From positions 3,038,001-3,102,000 of the forward strand of contig OZ001190.1 in NCBI GenBank assembly GCA_963921355.3: a stretch of 64,000 bases of DNA, read 5' to 3'. The notes beneath the pieces are model-generated. The model had not been told where the DNA came from and did not search any database. It saw nothing but the letters and a program-made list of their open reading frames with translations. Positions within the stretch are counted from its first letter, which is position 1. Each line of letters begins with the position of its first letter. Of this stretch, positions 45,811 through 55,092 are shown piece after piece. A program made the translations under genes and the position numbers. The stretch is from CAWUEZ02 sp963921355 (lineage in GTDB: Bacteria; Pseudomonadota; Alphaproteobacteria; Thalassobaculales; Thalassobaculaceae).

Positions 45811-47094
45811 CTAGTAGACGAGACTGGGGAACCACAGGGCGATGTTCGGGAAGACCAGCAGAAGCACGATCATTGCGAACATCGCGACCACAAAGGGCAG
45901 GGCGCCGACCATCACGTCCGTCAACTCGCCCCGCTCTCGCACGCCCTGGACGACGTAAAGATTGATCCCGATCGGCGGCGTGATGAGTGCGGTTTCCAGA
46001 AGCACCATCAGCAGGATCCCGAACCAGACGGGATCGAACCCGAGCGCTATGACGATGGGTGTGATCAGTGGCGCCACAGTCAGCAGCATGGAAAGGGTCT
46101 CCATGAAGCAGCCGATGACGATCAGGACGGCGACCAGCATCAGCATGGTCTGCATCGGTGACAGTCCCATGCCGATGACGAAATCCGCGAGTGCCTGGGT
46201 CAGGCCGATGACCGACAGCACGAAATTCAGGAACACGGCGGCCAGGATGATCAGCATGATCATCGAAGTCGTGCGCATCGTCCCCTCGATGGCCGCCCGG
46301 ATCATCTGCCAGGAGAGCGTGCGGTTCGCCCAGGCCAGCCCCAGGGCGGCCACGACCCCGAGGGCGGCCGCTTCCGTCGGTGTCGCCAGCCCGGCATAGA
46401 TCGATCCGACCACGACCAGGAAGATCCCGATCGGCGGCAGCAGCGCCGGCAGTGCCGCTCTCCGGTCGCTCCAGGTCGCGCGCACGCTCTCGCCACCCCA
46501 GGCCGGTCGCGCGGTGCAGACGATGATCACCGTGACCATGAAGAGGGCCGCCAACAGGAAGCCCGGCAGAAAGCCCGCGAGATACAGTTCCGGGACGGAC
46601 GTGTCCGTCAGCAGCCCGAACAGGATCAGGTTGATCGACGGAGGAATGAGAATGCCGAGTGTGCCGCCGGCGGCGATGGTCCCAAGAAAGAGGCGCTCGT
46701 TGTAGCCGCGCCGGTCGATCTCGGGGATCGCGACGGTACCGATGGTCGCGGCGGTCGCTACCGAAGAACCGGACGTCGCGGCAAACAGCGCGCAGGAGCC
46801 GGTATTCGCGTGCATCAGACCGCCCGGTAGCCAGCCGAGCCAGGTAACGATGCCTTCGTACATCCGGCCGGCGATGCCGGAGCGCAGCAGGATCTCGCCG
46901 AGCAGCACGAACATCGGGATCGCGACCAGCAGGAAGTCCGTGCCGGTCTGCCAGACCATGTCGCCCAGCGCCCGGTGCAGTGGCATCGGGCTCTCCAGGT
47001 ACTGCATGGCCAGACCGAGCCAGCCGAGGACGGCGGCAACCGGCACAGCAAGGGCGATGAGACCCAGGAGGATCAGAAGCGTCTTCAGCAGCAT
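45811..47094 (-). CDS. dctM: TRAP transporter large permease DctM (second system)
   Basis: 427 aa from the ATG at 47094, which overlaps the dctQ stop (TGATG). About 12 membrane segments; family motifs SCALFAATSGSSVATAATIG, GTLGILIPPSINLILFG and ETALITPPIGINLYVVQG are all present. Intact, unlike its binding-protein partner. Confidence 0.94.
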   Translation of the reverse strand: MLLKTLLILLGLIALAVPVAAVLGWLGLAMQYLESPMPLHRALGDMVWQTGTDFLLVAIPMFVLLGEILLRSGIAGRMYEGIVTWLGWLPGGLMHANTGSCALFAATSGSSVATAATIGTVAIPEIDRRGYNERLFLGTIAAGGTLGILIPPSINLILFGLLTDTSVPELYLAGFLPGFLLAALFMVTVIIVCTARPAWGGESVRATWSDRRAALPALLPPIGIFLVVVGSIYAGLATPTEAAALGVVAALGLAWANRTLSWQMIRAAIEGTMRTTSMIMLIILAAVFLNFVLSVIGLTQALADFVIGMGLSPMQTMLMLVAVLIVIGCFMETLSMLLTVAPLITPIVIALGFDPVWFGILLMVLLETALITPPIGINLYVVQGVRERGELTDVMVGALPFVVAMFAMIVLLLVFPNIALWFPSLVY

Positions 47095-47654
47095 CAAGCC
47101 GTCTCGTCTTTGATCTGTTCGTCGAGGGTCTTCACGCCGATCCGCCGCTCACCTTCGGCCGCGTAGCCGGTCAGGGTCAGGAACAGCGTGCCGAAGAACA
47201 GCAGCGCCCCGCAGACCACGAAGAAGATCCAACCTGCCAGCCACGGGAGCTGGGGGATCGCCAGCGGTGTCCGCATCGGGGTGATCGACCGCGAGCCGTG
47301 TTGCAGGGTGTCGGCGACCAGACCCCACGCCATCCAGGTCACGACGCCGGCAAAACCGATCAGAAGGGCCAGTCCGAAGAAGTTGAGGAAGATCCTGAAC
47401 CCGCGCGGCAGAACCAGGAAAAGGGCATCCACGCGAATGTGCGCGCGCTCGAACAACGCGAAGGCCATGCCGAGGGACGTGGCCACGCCGAAGGCATAGC
47501 CGGAGATTTCGTCGGCCCCCGCGATTGACGTGTTGAACAGTTTGCGCACGACCACCTCGACGGTGACCAGGAAGGCGGCGCCGAGGATCAGCGCGCCACC
47601 GAACCACACAAGCCACCGCGACAGGCTGTGGGCGGCGTCAATCACGCGAAGCAT
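47094..47654 (-). CDS. dctQ: TRAP transporter small permease DctQ (second system)
   Basis: 186 aa, four membrane helices. VEVVVRKLFNTSIAGADEIS is the family motif, and FERAHIRVDALF is the usual second block. AAGGAG stands 7 bp before the ATG. A long upstream open extension has no such start signal and is ignored. Confidence 0.92.
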   Translation of the reverse strand: MLRVIDAAHSLSRWLVWFGGALILGAAFLVTVEVVVRKLFNTSIAGADEISGYAFGVATSLGMAFALFERAHIRVDALFLVLPRGFRIFLNFFGLALLIGFAGVVTWMAWGLVADTLQHGSRSITPMRTPLAIPQLPWLAGWIFFVVCGALLFFGTLFLTLTGYAAEGERRIGVKTLDEQIKDETA

Positions 47655-47742
47655 CGTGGAGACTCCTTGGGTGTCGGTCTTATCGAGACCGCGGCGAAAG
47701 GCGACCGGCGTCGGAACGAGTCCAGCGCCGATGTCGATCAGG

Positions 47743-48797
47743 TCATTGAGCCTTGGCTTTGAGGCCGAGGATCTGTCCGACCGAGTTGTTCCAGTTCTCG
47801 GCGCAGTCGTCGCCGCAGCGCTCCGCCCAGCGGGCCAGCACCACATCCGTCGCGACCTTGTCACGCAGGGTCAGGTCGTTGCTGGACGGTTCGACCAGCT
47901 TCATGGCGCCCGGTTCGCCGATGTCGCACTTGCCGCCGGTGATGCAGCTGATCGCGACTTTGTCTTCGGTGGCGGTCTCGGCCCACATCTGGTCGGTGAG
48001 TGCCGCCAGCTCGTTCTGAAGAAGAGCCTGTTTCTCGGCCCCGAGCGCGTTCCATTTGTTCAGGTTCATGGCGCCGAAGGCGAGCCCCCAACCGACCCGC
48101 AGCGTGTAGGCATGGGTCGCGACCTGGTGCCATTTGGCCTTGTAGGCCGACATAGTTCCCGTGATGCCGCAGTCGACGACGCCTTTCTCGAGCGCGGGAA
48201 TGACTTCCGCGAACGGAACGGTCACCGAGGTGCCGCCGACCCCCTCGACGAAGTCTCCGAGCGTGGTGGCGTAGACCCGGATCTTCTTGCCCGAGAGATC
48301 CTCGATGCCTTTGACCTCCGCATTGCACTAAAGCGTCTGGCTCGGAAACGGATAGAGCATCAGCAGCTTCGCGTTGTAGAACTCGGCGAATGCCTTCTCG
48401 AGGATCGGGAAGTAGGCCTTCGCGACCTTGCGTTGGGTGTCGATGTCCTGGGTCACGGAGGACAGATCCGCGCCCTCGAACACCGCGTTTTCCGCGGCGA
48501 CATAGCCCGGAAGGCCGAAGGCGAAATCGAACACGCCGTTCTTGACCAGGCGCATGATTTCGAAGCCTTTCAGGCCAAGCTCCGTCTGCGGCTTGATCTC
48601 ACCAATGATCTTGCCACCGGAGGCCGCGGCAATCCGTTCGTTCCAGAACGGGCCCTCGTGCTTCTGGTAGTTCGTCAGGCTGCCCCAGGTTCCGACGGCC
48701 TTGACGACGGTGGGGCCGTCCGCGGTCGCGCAGGCCCAGAGGCGAACATCGTCGCGGAGACGGCGAGCGCCGCCGCAAATGCTGATAGCTGTTTCAT
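47743..48797 (-). pseudogene. dctP: TRAP substrate-binding protein DctP, broken by frameshift and in-frame TAG
   Basis: The start ATG (48797) opens a normal signal peptide (MKQLSAFAAALAVSATMFAS), but the mature protein lies in another frame: TVVKAVGTWGSLTNYQKHEG follows after a one-base change near 48735. Then a TAG at 48328-48330 cuts the sequence after LLMLYPFPSQTL; the same frame resumes as CNAEVKGIEDLSGKKIRVY and runs to AKAQ at 47743. Two independent lesions make this non-functional as read, although both permease genes behind it are intact. Restored length would be about 350 aa. Confidence 0.8.
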
Positions 48798-48821
48798 TGT
48801 TGGTCTCCCTGCTCTTGGTTT

Positions 48822-49643
48822 TCAGGCGATGAAGCTGTTCGTGCGGTCGTCGATGTCGGTGATCAGCATCCGTCCCGGTGTGTGGGTGATGCACAGCGGC
48901 GGACAGGCTTCGGTGAGCGCGTTCTGGGGGGTCACGCCGCAGGCCCAGAACATTGCGACACCGCCGGTTGTGACCGGGGGGTCGCCCCAGTCGGGCGTCT
49001 GGACGTCGTGAATGCCGATTGCGGCCGGGTCGCCGACATGCACCGGCGCACCGTGCGCCCAGGGAAACCGGGCGGTGGTCGCACGGGCGAGTTCGACCTG
49101 CTCCGCGTGCACATACCGCAGCGATACGACCATGCCGCCGCCGAACGGGCCGGCAGCCGTGGTCTCGAGGATGGTGCGGTACATAGGGACGGTCCGGTTG
49201 GCCGCGATATGGGCCATCGGCACCCCGGCCTCGATGAGAGCGGTCTCGAAGGTGAAGGAGCAGCCGATGGCGAAGGCAACGAGGTCGTCCCGCCATACAG
49301 CGGTGAGGTCAGGGACCGTCTCGGCCAGCACGCCGTCGCGATAGACGTTGTAGGACGGCGCATCGGTCCGCACGTCGATCTCGCCGAGCGCGGGCCAGCG
49401 GGGATCGCCCGCGTCCGTTACACCGACGAGCGGACAGGGTCGCGGATTTAGCCGACAGAACGCCTCGAAGTCGGCTGCCCACTCCGCGGGAAGGATGGCC
49501 AGGTTGACCTGGAGCTTGCCGGCGGCGAGGCCCGCCGTGTGGCCGCGATAGGCGCCCGACCGAATGGCCGACCGGACCTCGCTGACACTGCGGCCGACGA
49601 GTTCGTCGAAGGTCGACTCTCTGTTCTCCTGGTGCACAAGCAC
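48822..49643 (-). CDS. DUF1445 / D-glutamate cyclase-family protein (putative hydro-lyase)
   Basis: 273 aa, full length for the family. Recognised by SYNVYRDGVLAE, FAIGCSFTFETALIEAG, HIAANRTVPMYRT, FWACGVTPQNAL and THTPGRMLITDI. A human relative containing this domain is a D-glutamate cyclase that makes 5-oxo-D-proline; bacterial members are often listed as hydro-lyases. It heads the operon with TRAP genes and 5-oxoprolinase, which strengthens a D-glutamate/5-oxoproline assignment. 24 bp before the broken dctP. Confidence 0.88.
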   Translation of the reverse strand: MLVHQENRESTFDELVGRSVSEVRSAIRSGAYRGHTAGLAAGKLQVNLAILPAEWAADFEAFCRLNPRPCPLVGVTDAGDPRWPALGEIDVRTDAPSYNVYRDGVLAETVPDLTAVWRDDLVAFAIGCSFTFETALIEAGVPMAHIAANRTVPMYRTILETTAAGPFGGGMVVSLRYVHAEQVELARATTARFPWAHGAPVHVGDPAAIGIHDVQTPDWGDPPVTTGGVAMFWACGVTPQNALTEACPPLCITHTPGRMLITDIDDRTNSFIA

Positions 49644-49719
49644 GGCTGCCTCCTGTTCGGGCGGAACTGTAGGCAGCAGAACTTGATCAGGAAAAATCAG
49701 TAATTTTGGATGATTTCAA

Positions 49720-50598
49720 TCAATGAGTTTTATCGTACGCGAGGGCGGTCTGGCGGGCGATGTCCGCCGCCCGTCCGCTGACGGCGGCTTCCGGCGTGGC
49801 CAGAAACGATGCCGTGAAGTTCAGCGGTTCGGGAGTCCAGCCGGGATCGAACCGCTCGACCTGGCCGCTCGCGAGGTAGTCGGCGGCGAGCGACAGGGGC
49901 AGGGCGCCGATCCCCAAGCCGGCGGCCACGAGTCTGAAACAGGCCGAGAGCGAGGATGACGGGAAGATCACCGCGCTCGGCCCATAGCGTTCCAGCAGCG
50001 CCTCCTTCAGAAGGCGGAACGGGCGCGTATCGCGGGCGAATGTGATGACCGGCGCGCCGTCGGCCGGATCGCTCACCTGCAATGACGGTGCGCGCAGCCA
50101 GGTCATCTGAAATGCCGGGAGAGGTACGTTCTCCACCCGGCAGTCGGACACCGGCCCCATCAGGAGGCCGAGATCGATCGCATTGCCGAGCAGGCGCTCG
50201 CGCAGGTTGCGGGAGATGTCGACATCGATCTCGACGTTCAGGCGCGGAAACTCGGTGCGGAGCGCTGCGATGAACTCTGGCAGCCAGGACTGGACAATGG
50301 TCTCCGACACGCCGACCCGAAACAGGGATTCGACCCGCTCGGGCCGGCCGACATCGCGCAGAATGAGGCTATTCAGCTCAAGATACTGCTCGGCGTAGCG
50401 GACCAGCGCCGCTCCGTTCGTGGTCAGCCGCATGGATGCCGACCGGTCGAACAGCTCGACTCCCAGGGCGGCTTCAAGGGATTTGAGCCGTGCGGTGACG
50501 GCCGGTTGGGTGAGATGGAGCTCATCGGCCGCCCTGCGAACGTTCGCGGAACGCGCAACAGCGAGGAATGCCCTGAGCTGGTCCAGTGTGAAGCGCAC
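49720..50598 (-). CDS. LysR family transcriptional regulator
   Basis: 292 aa from the GTG at 50598. N-terminal helix-turn-helix (FTLDQLRAFLAVARSANVRR, then AADELHLTQPAVTARLKSLE) and a LysR effector domain. It lies 76 bp before the D-glutamate cyclase-family operon on the same strand and 34 bp after the MFS gene, so it could regulate either. Confidence 0.92.
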   Translation of the reverse strand: MRFTLDQLRAFLAVARSANVRRAADELHLTQPAVTARLKSLEAALGVELFDRSASMRLTTNGAALVRYAEQYLELNSLILRDVGRPERVESLFRVGVSETIVQSWLPEFIAALRTEFPRLNVEIDVDISRNLRERLLGNAIDLGLLMGPVSDCRVENVPLPAFQMTWLRAPSLQVSDPADGAPVITFARDTRPFRLLKEALLERYGPSAVIFPSSSLSACFRLVAAGLGIGALPLSLAADYLASGQVERFDPGWTPEPLNFTASFLATPEAAVSGRAADIARQTALAYDKTH

Positions 50599-50632
50599 GG
50601 TACAACCTGCCCGCTGTTTGCCGGAGTCCTCT

Positions 50633-51895
50633 TCAGCGCCGGGCCGGACGCAGGAACGCGATGCACAGCCCCGCCGCCAGGGACAGGCCGGTGAAGACCT
50701 GCAAGGACAGCATGTAATCGCCGGTCCAGTCGCGCAACACACCCGACATCACCGGGCCGACCGCCTGGCCGGTCACCTGGACCGACAGGGCGACCCCGCG
50801 GATCGCGCCGAAGCTCTGCCGCCCGAAGGTGTCGGCCCAGGCGATCGGGGGCACGGTGAGCAGGGCGCCGATGCCGAAGCCGAACAGGATCGAGGCGAGG
50901 TAGGCCATGGTGGCCGAGTCGACCTGGCCCATGGTCCAGCTGCCCGCCGCCAGGAACAGGCCGGTGGCGACCAGGACGATTCGGGCGCCGAGCGGGCGCA
51001 CCAGCGGACCGACCAGGAATCCGATCGCCCCCGATGTCGCGGAGAACGCACTGACCACCAGGGCAGCCGTGGTCGGGTCGAGCCCGCGTTCGATCAGATG
51101 CGGGGCCTGGTGCAGGCTGACCCCCGCCTGGACCGGGTAGGCGAGGAAGGTGAACAGCATCAGCAGCCAGAACGCCGGCTCGCGCATCGCCTCGGCGCGG
51201 GTGTAGGCGGGCTCGGACTCCGCGCGGGTGACGGGGTCTGCGCCGGTGCCGGCGGTGTCCCGGTCGCCGTCCGGCCGCAGCCCTAGATCCTCCGGCCGCC
51301 GGGCGAGCAGCATCACCGTCGGGAGGAAGCCGACGATGAGCACCGTGGAGCCGACGGCGATCCAGCCCCAACGCCAGTCTCCCCCAAGCTGCATCGCCGA
51401 ATGCGCGATCAGCGGCATCGCGGTCAGCCCGATCATCAGCCACAGCGTCGAGATCGAGGTCGCGATCGGTCGGCAGCGCACGAACCAGCTGTTGATCGCC
51501 CCGTAGATCCCGAGATCGAACGGTCCGGCGAAGTTCATGCGCGCCAGGCAGAACAGCAGGTAGAAGAGGATCAGGGTCTCGACGCCGGCCAGGGCCGCAC
51601 AGCAGAGCCCGGTTATCAGCACTGCCCAGGCCAGCAGGCTGCGCGCCCCGTGTCGATCGACCAGAGGCCCGAGCATCGGTGAGACGACCGCCGCCAGCAG
51701 TCCGCCGAGCGAGACGGCACCGGAGATCGCGGTGCGCGACCAGCCGAGCTCGGACGTCATCGGCTCGACGAAGATCGACAGGGTCGCGACCGCCGGCCCC
51801 TGACGGGCGAAACTGGCGCAGCAGACCACGGCCAATACGACCCAGCCGTAGAAGAATGGCAGGCGGGGGGCCAGCAGGCCGGGGAACCCCTTCAT
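50633..51895 (-). CDS. MFS transporter (monocarboxylate/oxalate-formate type)
   Basis: 420 aa, 12 membrane helices. The FYGWVVLAVVCCASFARQGP start, ELGWSRTAISGAVSLGG and GPLVDRHGARSLL in the loop between helices 2 and 3 are typical of the OFA/MCT-like group that moves small carboxylates. It follows the enolase-superfamily gene by 28 bp and is probably cotranscribed with the Tct genes. Confidence 0.9.
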   Translation of the reverse strand: MKGFPGLLAPRLPFFYGWVVLAVVCCASFARQGPAVATLSIFVEPMTSELGWSRTAISGAVSLGGLLAAVVSPMLGPLVDRHGARSLLAWAVLITGLCCAALAGVETLILFYLLFCLARMNFAGPFDLGIYGAINSWFVRCRPIATSISTLWLMIGLTAMPLIAHSAMQLGGDWRWGWIAVGSTVLIVGFLPTVMLLARRPEDLGLRPDGDRDTAGTGADPVTRAESEPAYTRAEAMREPAFWLLMLFTFLAYPVQAGVSLHQAPHLIERGLDPTTAALVVSAFSATSGAIGFLVGPLVRPLGARIVLVATGLFLAAGSWTMGQVDSATMAYLASILFGFGIGALLTVPPIAWADTFGRQSFGAIRGVALSVQVTGQAVGPVMSGVLRDWTGDYMLSLQVFTGLSLAAGLCIAFLRPARR

Positions 51896-51923
51896 CGTCC
51901 TCTCTGGCGTACGGTCGTGGCGG

Positions 51924-53030
51924 TCACTCCGTCACGCGGGAGCGCTCGGCGACCTCCGGATCGAGGCCGAGTCCGAGGCCCGGCGCGGTAGGGGCGACCA
52001 GGTAAACGCCATCCTCGGCGACCTCCTCCTCGACGGCGGCGCCGGCGAACAGCTGGGTCTGGAACTCCAGGAGCGCGTTGTCAGCCATGAAGTACTCGAT
52101 CCAGCGCACGTTCGGCAGGCCGGCGGCCAGGTGGATGTGCACGTTCTGCAGATCCCAGGGTGACACCGGTACGTTCAACGCGGTCGCATAGGCGTGGATC
52201 CGCAGCCAGTCGGTGATCCCGCCGGTGATCATGGCGTTGGGCTGGACCATGTCGACGTTGCCCTGCTCGATCAGGGTTCGGAACTCGGCTAGCCCGACAT
52301 GCTGCTCGCCGCCGACGATATAGGTGCCGCCGGCGCGGGCCCGGACCCGCGCGTAACCCGGGATGTCCTGGGGCCGAACCGGTTCCTCGAGCCAGTACAG
52401 GTCATAGGGTTCCCAGATCTTGAGCTGCTGGATCGCGGTGTCGGGGTCCCAGGTGCCATTGACATCGACCATCAGCTTGACGTCGGGGCCGATCGCCTCG
52501 CGCACCGCCCGGACCCGTTCGGTCGCCTGTTGCGGGGTGACGTAGCCCCGTGTGCCCCGGATCTTGAGCGCTCGGTGGCCCTTGGCGACATAGGAGGCGG
52601 CCCGTTCGGCCAGGTCGTCGGGTGCCATGTGATGGGCGCAGTTGGCATAGGTCGGGACCAACCGGCGCCCGCCGCCGAGCAGGGCGCTGACCGGCTGGTC
52701 GACCGCCAGGCCCTTCAGGTCCCAGAACGCCATGTCGAGGGCGGCCAGCGCATAGCGGGCGATGCCGTCGCTACCGCGCCGGGGGATGGCCTCGGCGTGC
52801 AGTCGCTGCCACAGGTCGCCGTTCAGTCGCGGGTCGGCGCCGATGGCAGCCGGGCCGAACACGTGGTCGACGAGCTGGGCGATGATCGTTCCCATGCGCG
52901 GCGGCGCGTTGGCGAACCCGGTGCCCGTCAGGCCGGCATCGGTCGTGACTTCGACCAAGACGATCTCGGCGGAGTAGGGGTTGGCGGACTCGCCGCGATG
53001 GCGCCGGGCGGAGACGGCGGTGATCTGCAT
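51924..53030 (-). CDS. Mandelate racemase/muconate lactonizing enzyme family protein
   Basis: 368 aa from the ATG at 53030. Enolase superfamily: capping domain at the start, acid-base region HRALKIRGTRG where KxK is replaced by KxR, metal ligands Asp in MVDVNGTWD, Glu in YWLEEPV and Glu in GGEQH, and catalytic-type His in SPWDLQNVHIHLA. Members of the group dehydrate sugar acids or isomerise carboxylates. Next to TctABC it may process the imported acid. Confidence 0.9.
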   Translation of the reverse strand: MQITAVSARRHRGESANPYSAEIVLVEVTTDAGLTGTGFANAPPRMGTIIAQLVDHVFGPAAIGADPRLNGDLWQRLHAEAIPRRGSDGIARYALAALDMAFWDLKGLAVDQPVSALLGGGRRLVPTYANCAHHMAPDDLAERAASYVAKGHRALKIRGTRGYVTPQQATERVRAVREAIGPDVKLMVDVNGTWDPDTAIQQLKIWEPYDLYWLEEPVRPQDIPGYARVRARAGGTYIVGGEQHVGLAEFRTLIEQGNVDMVQPNAMITGGITDWLRIHAYATALNVPVSPWDLQNVHIHLAAGLPNVRWIEYFMADNALLEFQTQLFAGAAVEEEVAEDGVYLVAPTAPGLGLGLDPEVAERSRVTE

Positions 53031-53071
53031 CTCGGGCTCCCTCGGCGCGCGCGCCGTGTCGCGTGCCGCTG

Positions 53072-54562
53072 TTAGGTGGACGACCAGAACCGCTTGCGCA
53101 GCCAGCCGAAGATCGCCGATCCGAACAGGCCGAGAAAGGCGAAGAACAGGAACAGGGCGGCCAGCGGCTGGGTGAAGATCAACCACCAGTCACCCTCGAA
53201 CATCTTGAGCGAGTTCTGCAGGTTGGTCTCGACCATTTCGCCCAGAATGAGGCCGACGGCGATGGGGGCGACGGCGAAACCGAAGCGCCGGGCCAGGAAC
53301 CCGATTACGCCGAAGACCAGGGCGATCCAGACGTCGAGCAGCGAGGCGCTGAGCGCATAGGCGCCGATCACCGCCAGCGCGAAGACGATCGGCCAGAGCA
53401 TCTTCGAGGGTACCAGCGAGATCCGGGCGAAGATCTTCGCGGCGTAGAGGCCCATGGCCATGAACATCAGGTTGGCCAGCAGCATGGCGCCGAAGATCTG
53501 ATAGACCTGGGTCACTTGCTCGGTGAACAGGTAGGGGCCGGGCCGCAGGCCGTGGACCAGCAGGCCAACCAGAATGACCGCCGTGGTGCCGCTGCCGGGA
53601 ATGCCGAGCACCATGGTCGGCACCATCGCGCCGCCGGTGGCCGAATTGTTGGCCGCCTCGGCACCGGCGATGCCCTCGACCGAGCCTTTGCCGAACTCGT
53701 CCTTGTTCTTCGACCAGCGCCGGGCCTCGGCGTAGCCGATCATCGAGGCGACGGTGGCACCCTCGGCCGGCAGCACGCCGATGAAGGTCCCGATGCCGCA
53801 GGATCGCAGAACGGTTTTCCAGATCCGTTTGTAGTCCGCCATTGATGGGAGCTGGACCGCCTTAAGGAGGACGGCGGCGACCGCGCGGTGGACGAATTTC
53901 GACTGCACCAGCAGTTCGGAGATCGCGAACAGACCGATGAAGACGGGGACGAAGGAAAGCCCCTCGTAGAGTTCGTAGTTGCCGAACATGAAGCGTTCGA
54001 TACCGGTGGTCTTCTCGGCGCCTATGGTCGCCAGCCAGACCCCGAATACCCCGCCGATCAGGTTGCGCACCGCCCCGCCGGCGCTGATCGAGGCCAGCAT
54101 CGACAATCCGAACAGCGCGAGGGCGAAATACTCCGGCGGCCGGAACTCGTAGGCGACGCGGGCCAGCAGGGGAGCGGCGATGCACAGCACGATGACCGAG
54201 AACACGCCGCCGACGGTGCTCGACACGACGGCAATCCCCAGCGCACGGCCGGCTTCGCCGCGCTGGGCCAGCGGATAGCCGTCAAAGGTGGTCGCCGCCG
54301 CGGCCGATGTGCCCGGGGTGTTGATCAGGATCGCGGTGATCGACCCCGCGAAGGTCGCAGAGACGTAAATCGTCGACAGCACCGCGATGGCGTGGACCGG
54401 CTCCATTGTCAGGGTGAAGGGCAGCAACAGAGCAGCCCCGGTGGTCGCCCCCAGCCCCGGCAGCACCCCTATGATCACCCCGATCACAGTCGTCGCGAAG
54501 ATCAGCAACAGCAGGTAAGGGTCGAAGAGGACCGATCCCATGGCTTGCAGGGCTTCGAGCAT
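53072..54562 (-). CDS. tctA: Tripartite tricarboxylate transporter permease TctA
   Basis: 496 aa with about 12 membrane helices. Family blocks include IGVLPGLGATTGAALLLPFT, SITAILINTPGTSAAAATTF (the conserved NTPG), and in the second half TFIGVLPAEGATVASMIG and GIPGSGTTAVILVG. Large channel-forming subunit; follows tctB by 11 bp. Confidence 0.95.
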   Translation of the reverse strand: MLEALQAMGSVLFDPYLLLLIFATTVIGVIIGVLPGLGATTGAALLLPFTLTMEPVHAIAVLSTIYVSATFAGSITAILINTPGTSAAAATTFDGYPLAQRGEAGRALGIAVVSSTVGGVFSVIVLCIAAPLLARVAYEFRPPEYFALALFGLSMLASISAGGAVRNLIGGVFGVWLATIGAEKTTGIERFMFGNYELYEGLSFVPVFIGLFAISELLVQSKFVHRAVAAVLLKAVQLPSMADYKRIWKTVLRSCGIGTFIGVLPAEGATVASMIGYAEARRWSKNKDEFGKGSVEGIAGAEAANNSATGGAMVPTMVLGIPGSGTTAVILVGLLVHGLRPGPYLFTEQVTQVYQIFGAMLLANLMFMAMGLYAAKIFARISLVPSKMLWPIVFALAVIGAYALSASLLDVWIALVFGVIGFLARRFGFAVAPIAVGLILGEMVETNLQNSLKMFEGDWWLIFTQPLAALFLFFAFLGLFGSAIFGWLRKRFWSST

Positions 54563-54573
54563 CGCGCGCCGTC

Positions 54574-55062
54574 CTAGCCGTAGTACCAGTTGGTGAACAG
54601 ACCACGGGGGAAACGCACCCGCAGCACCGTGTCGAACAGCAGGAAGATCGAGGACGGGGTGATGATGGCAATCGCAAGCGCGACGGGCAGCCGGCGCTCA
54701 CCCCAGAGCAGGCACATCGCGAACACCACCACGGCGATCGCGATCATCATGTCGACGTAGACGGTCAGAAGAAAGAACACGACGAACAGGATGATCGACC
54801 CCCATGTGGTGACCCCCTCCATTTCCACCGGGCGCGGTGGCGCGCGGGTGTACTGAATCGCCAGGGTCGCTGCCAGGGCGATGTTGAGGATCATCAGGAC
54901 GATCGGGAACACGCGCGGCTGCATGCTGTCGCCGACGATCATCTCGGGCGACAGATCGAGCAGCAGGGACGCCCAGATGACGACGACCGAGAAAGCGATG
55001 ATGATCGCGGGTATGGCGAGGTGGCGCATCAAGCGTGCGACTGCGCCCGCCGAAGCGGGCAC
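54574..55062 (-). CDS. tctB: Tripartite tricarboxylate transporter small permease TctB
   Basis: 162 aa with four membrane helices (AIPAIIIAFSVVVIWASLLL, VFPIVLMILNIALAATLA and two later). GTG start at 55062 with GGAGAAG just upstream; the ATG at 55029 is an alternative. Conserved in place between tctC and tctA. Confidence 0.88.
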   Translation of the reverse strand: MPASAGAVARLMRHLAIPAIIIAFSVVVIWASLLLDLSPEMIVGDSMQPRVFPIVLMILNIALAATLAIQYTRAPPRPVEMEGVTTWGSIILFVVFFLLTVYVDMMIAIAVVVFAMCLLWGERRLPVALAIAIITPSSIFLLFDTVLRVRFPRGLFTNWYYG

Positions 55063-55092
55063 CGTCTTCTCCAGTCTGCTGGTCGGGCTGGG

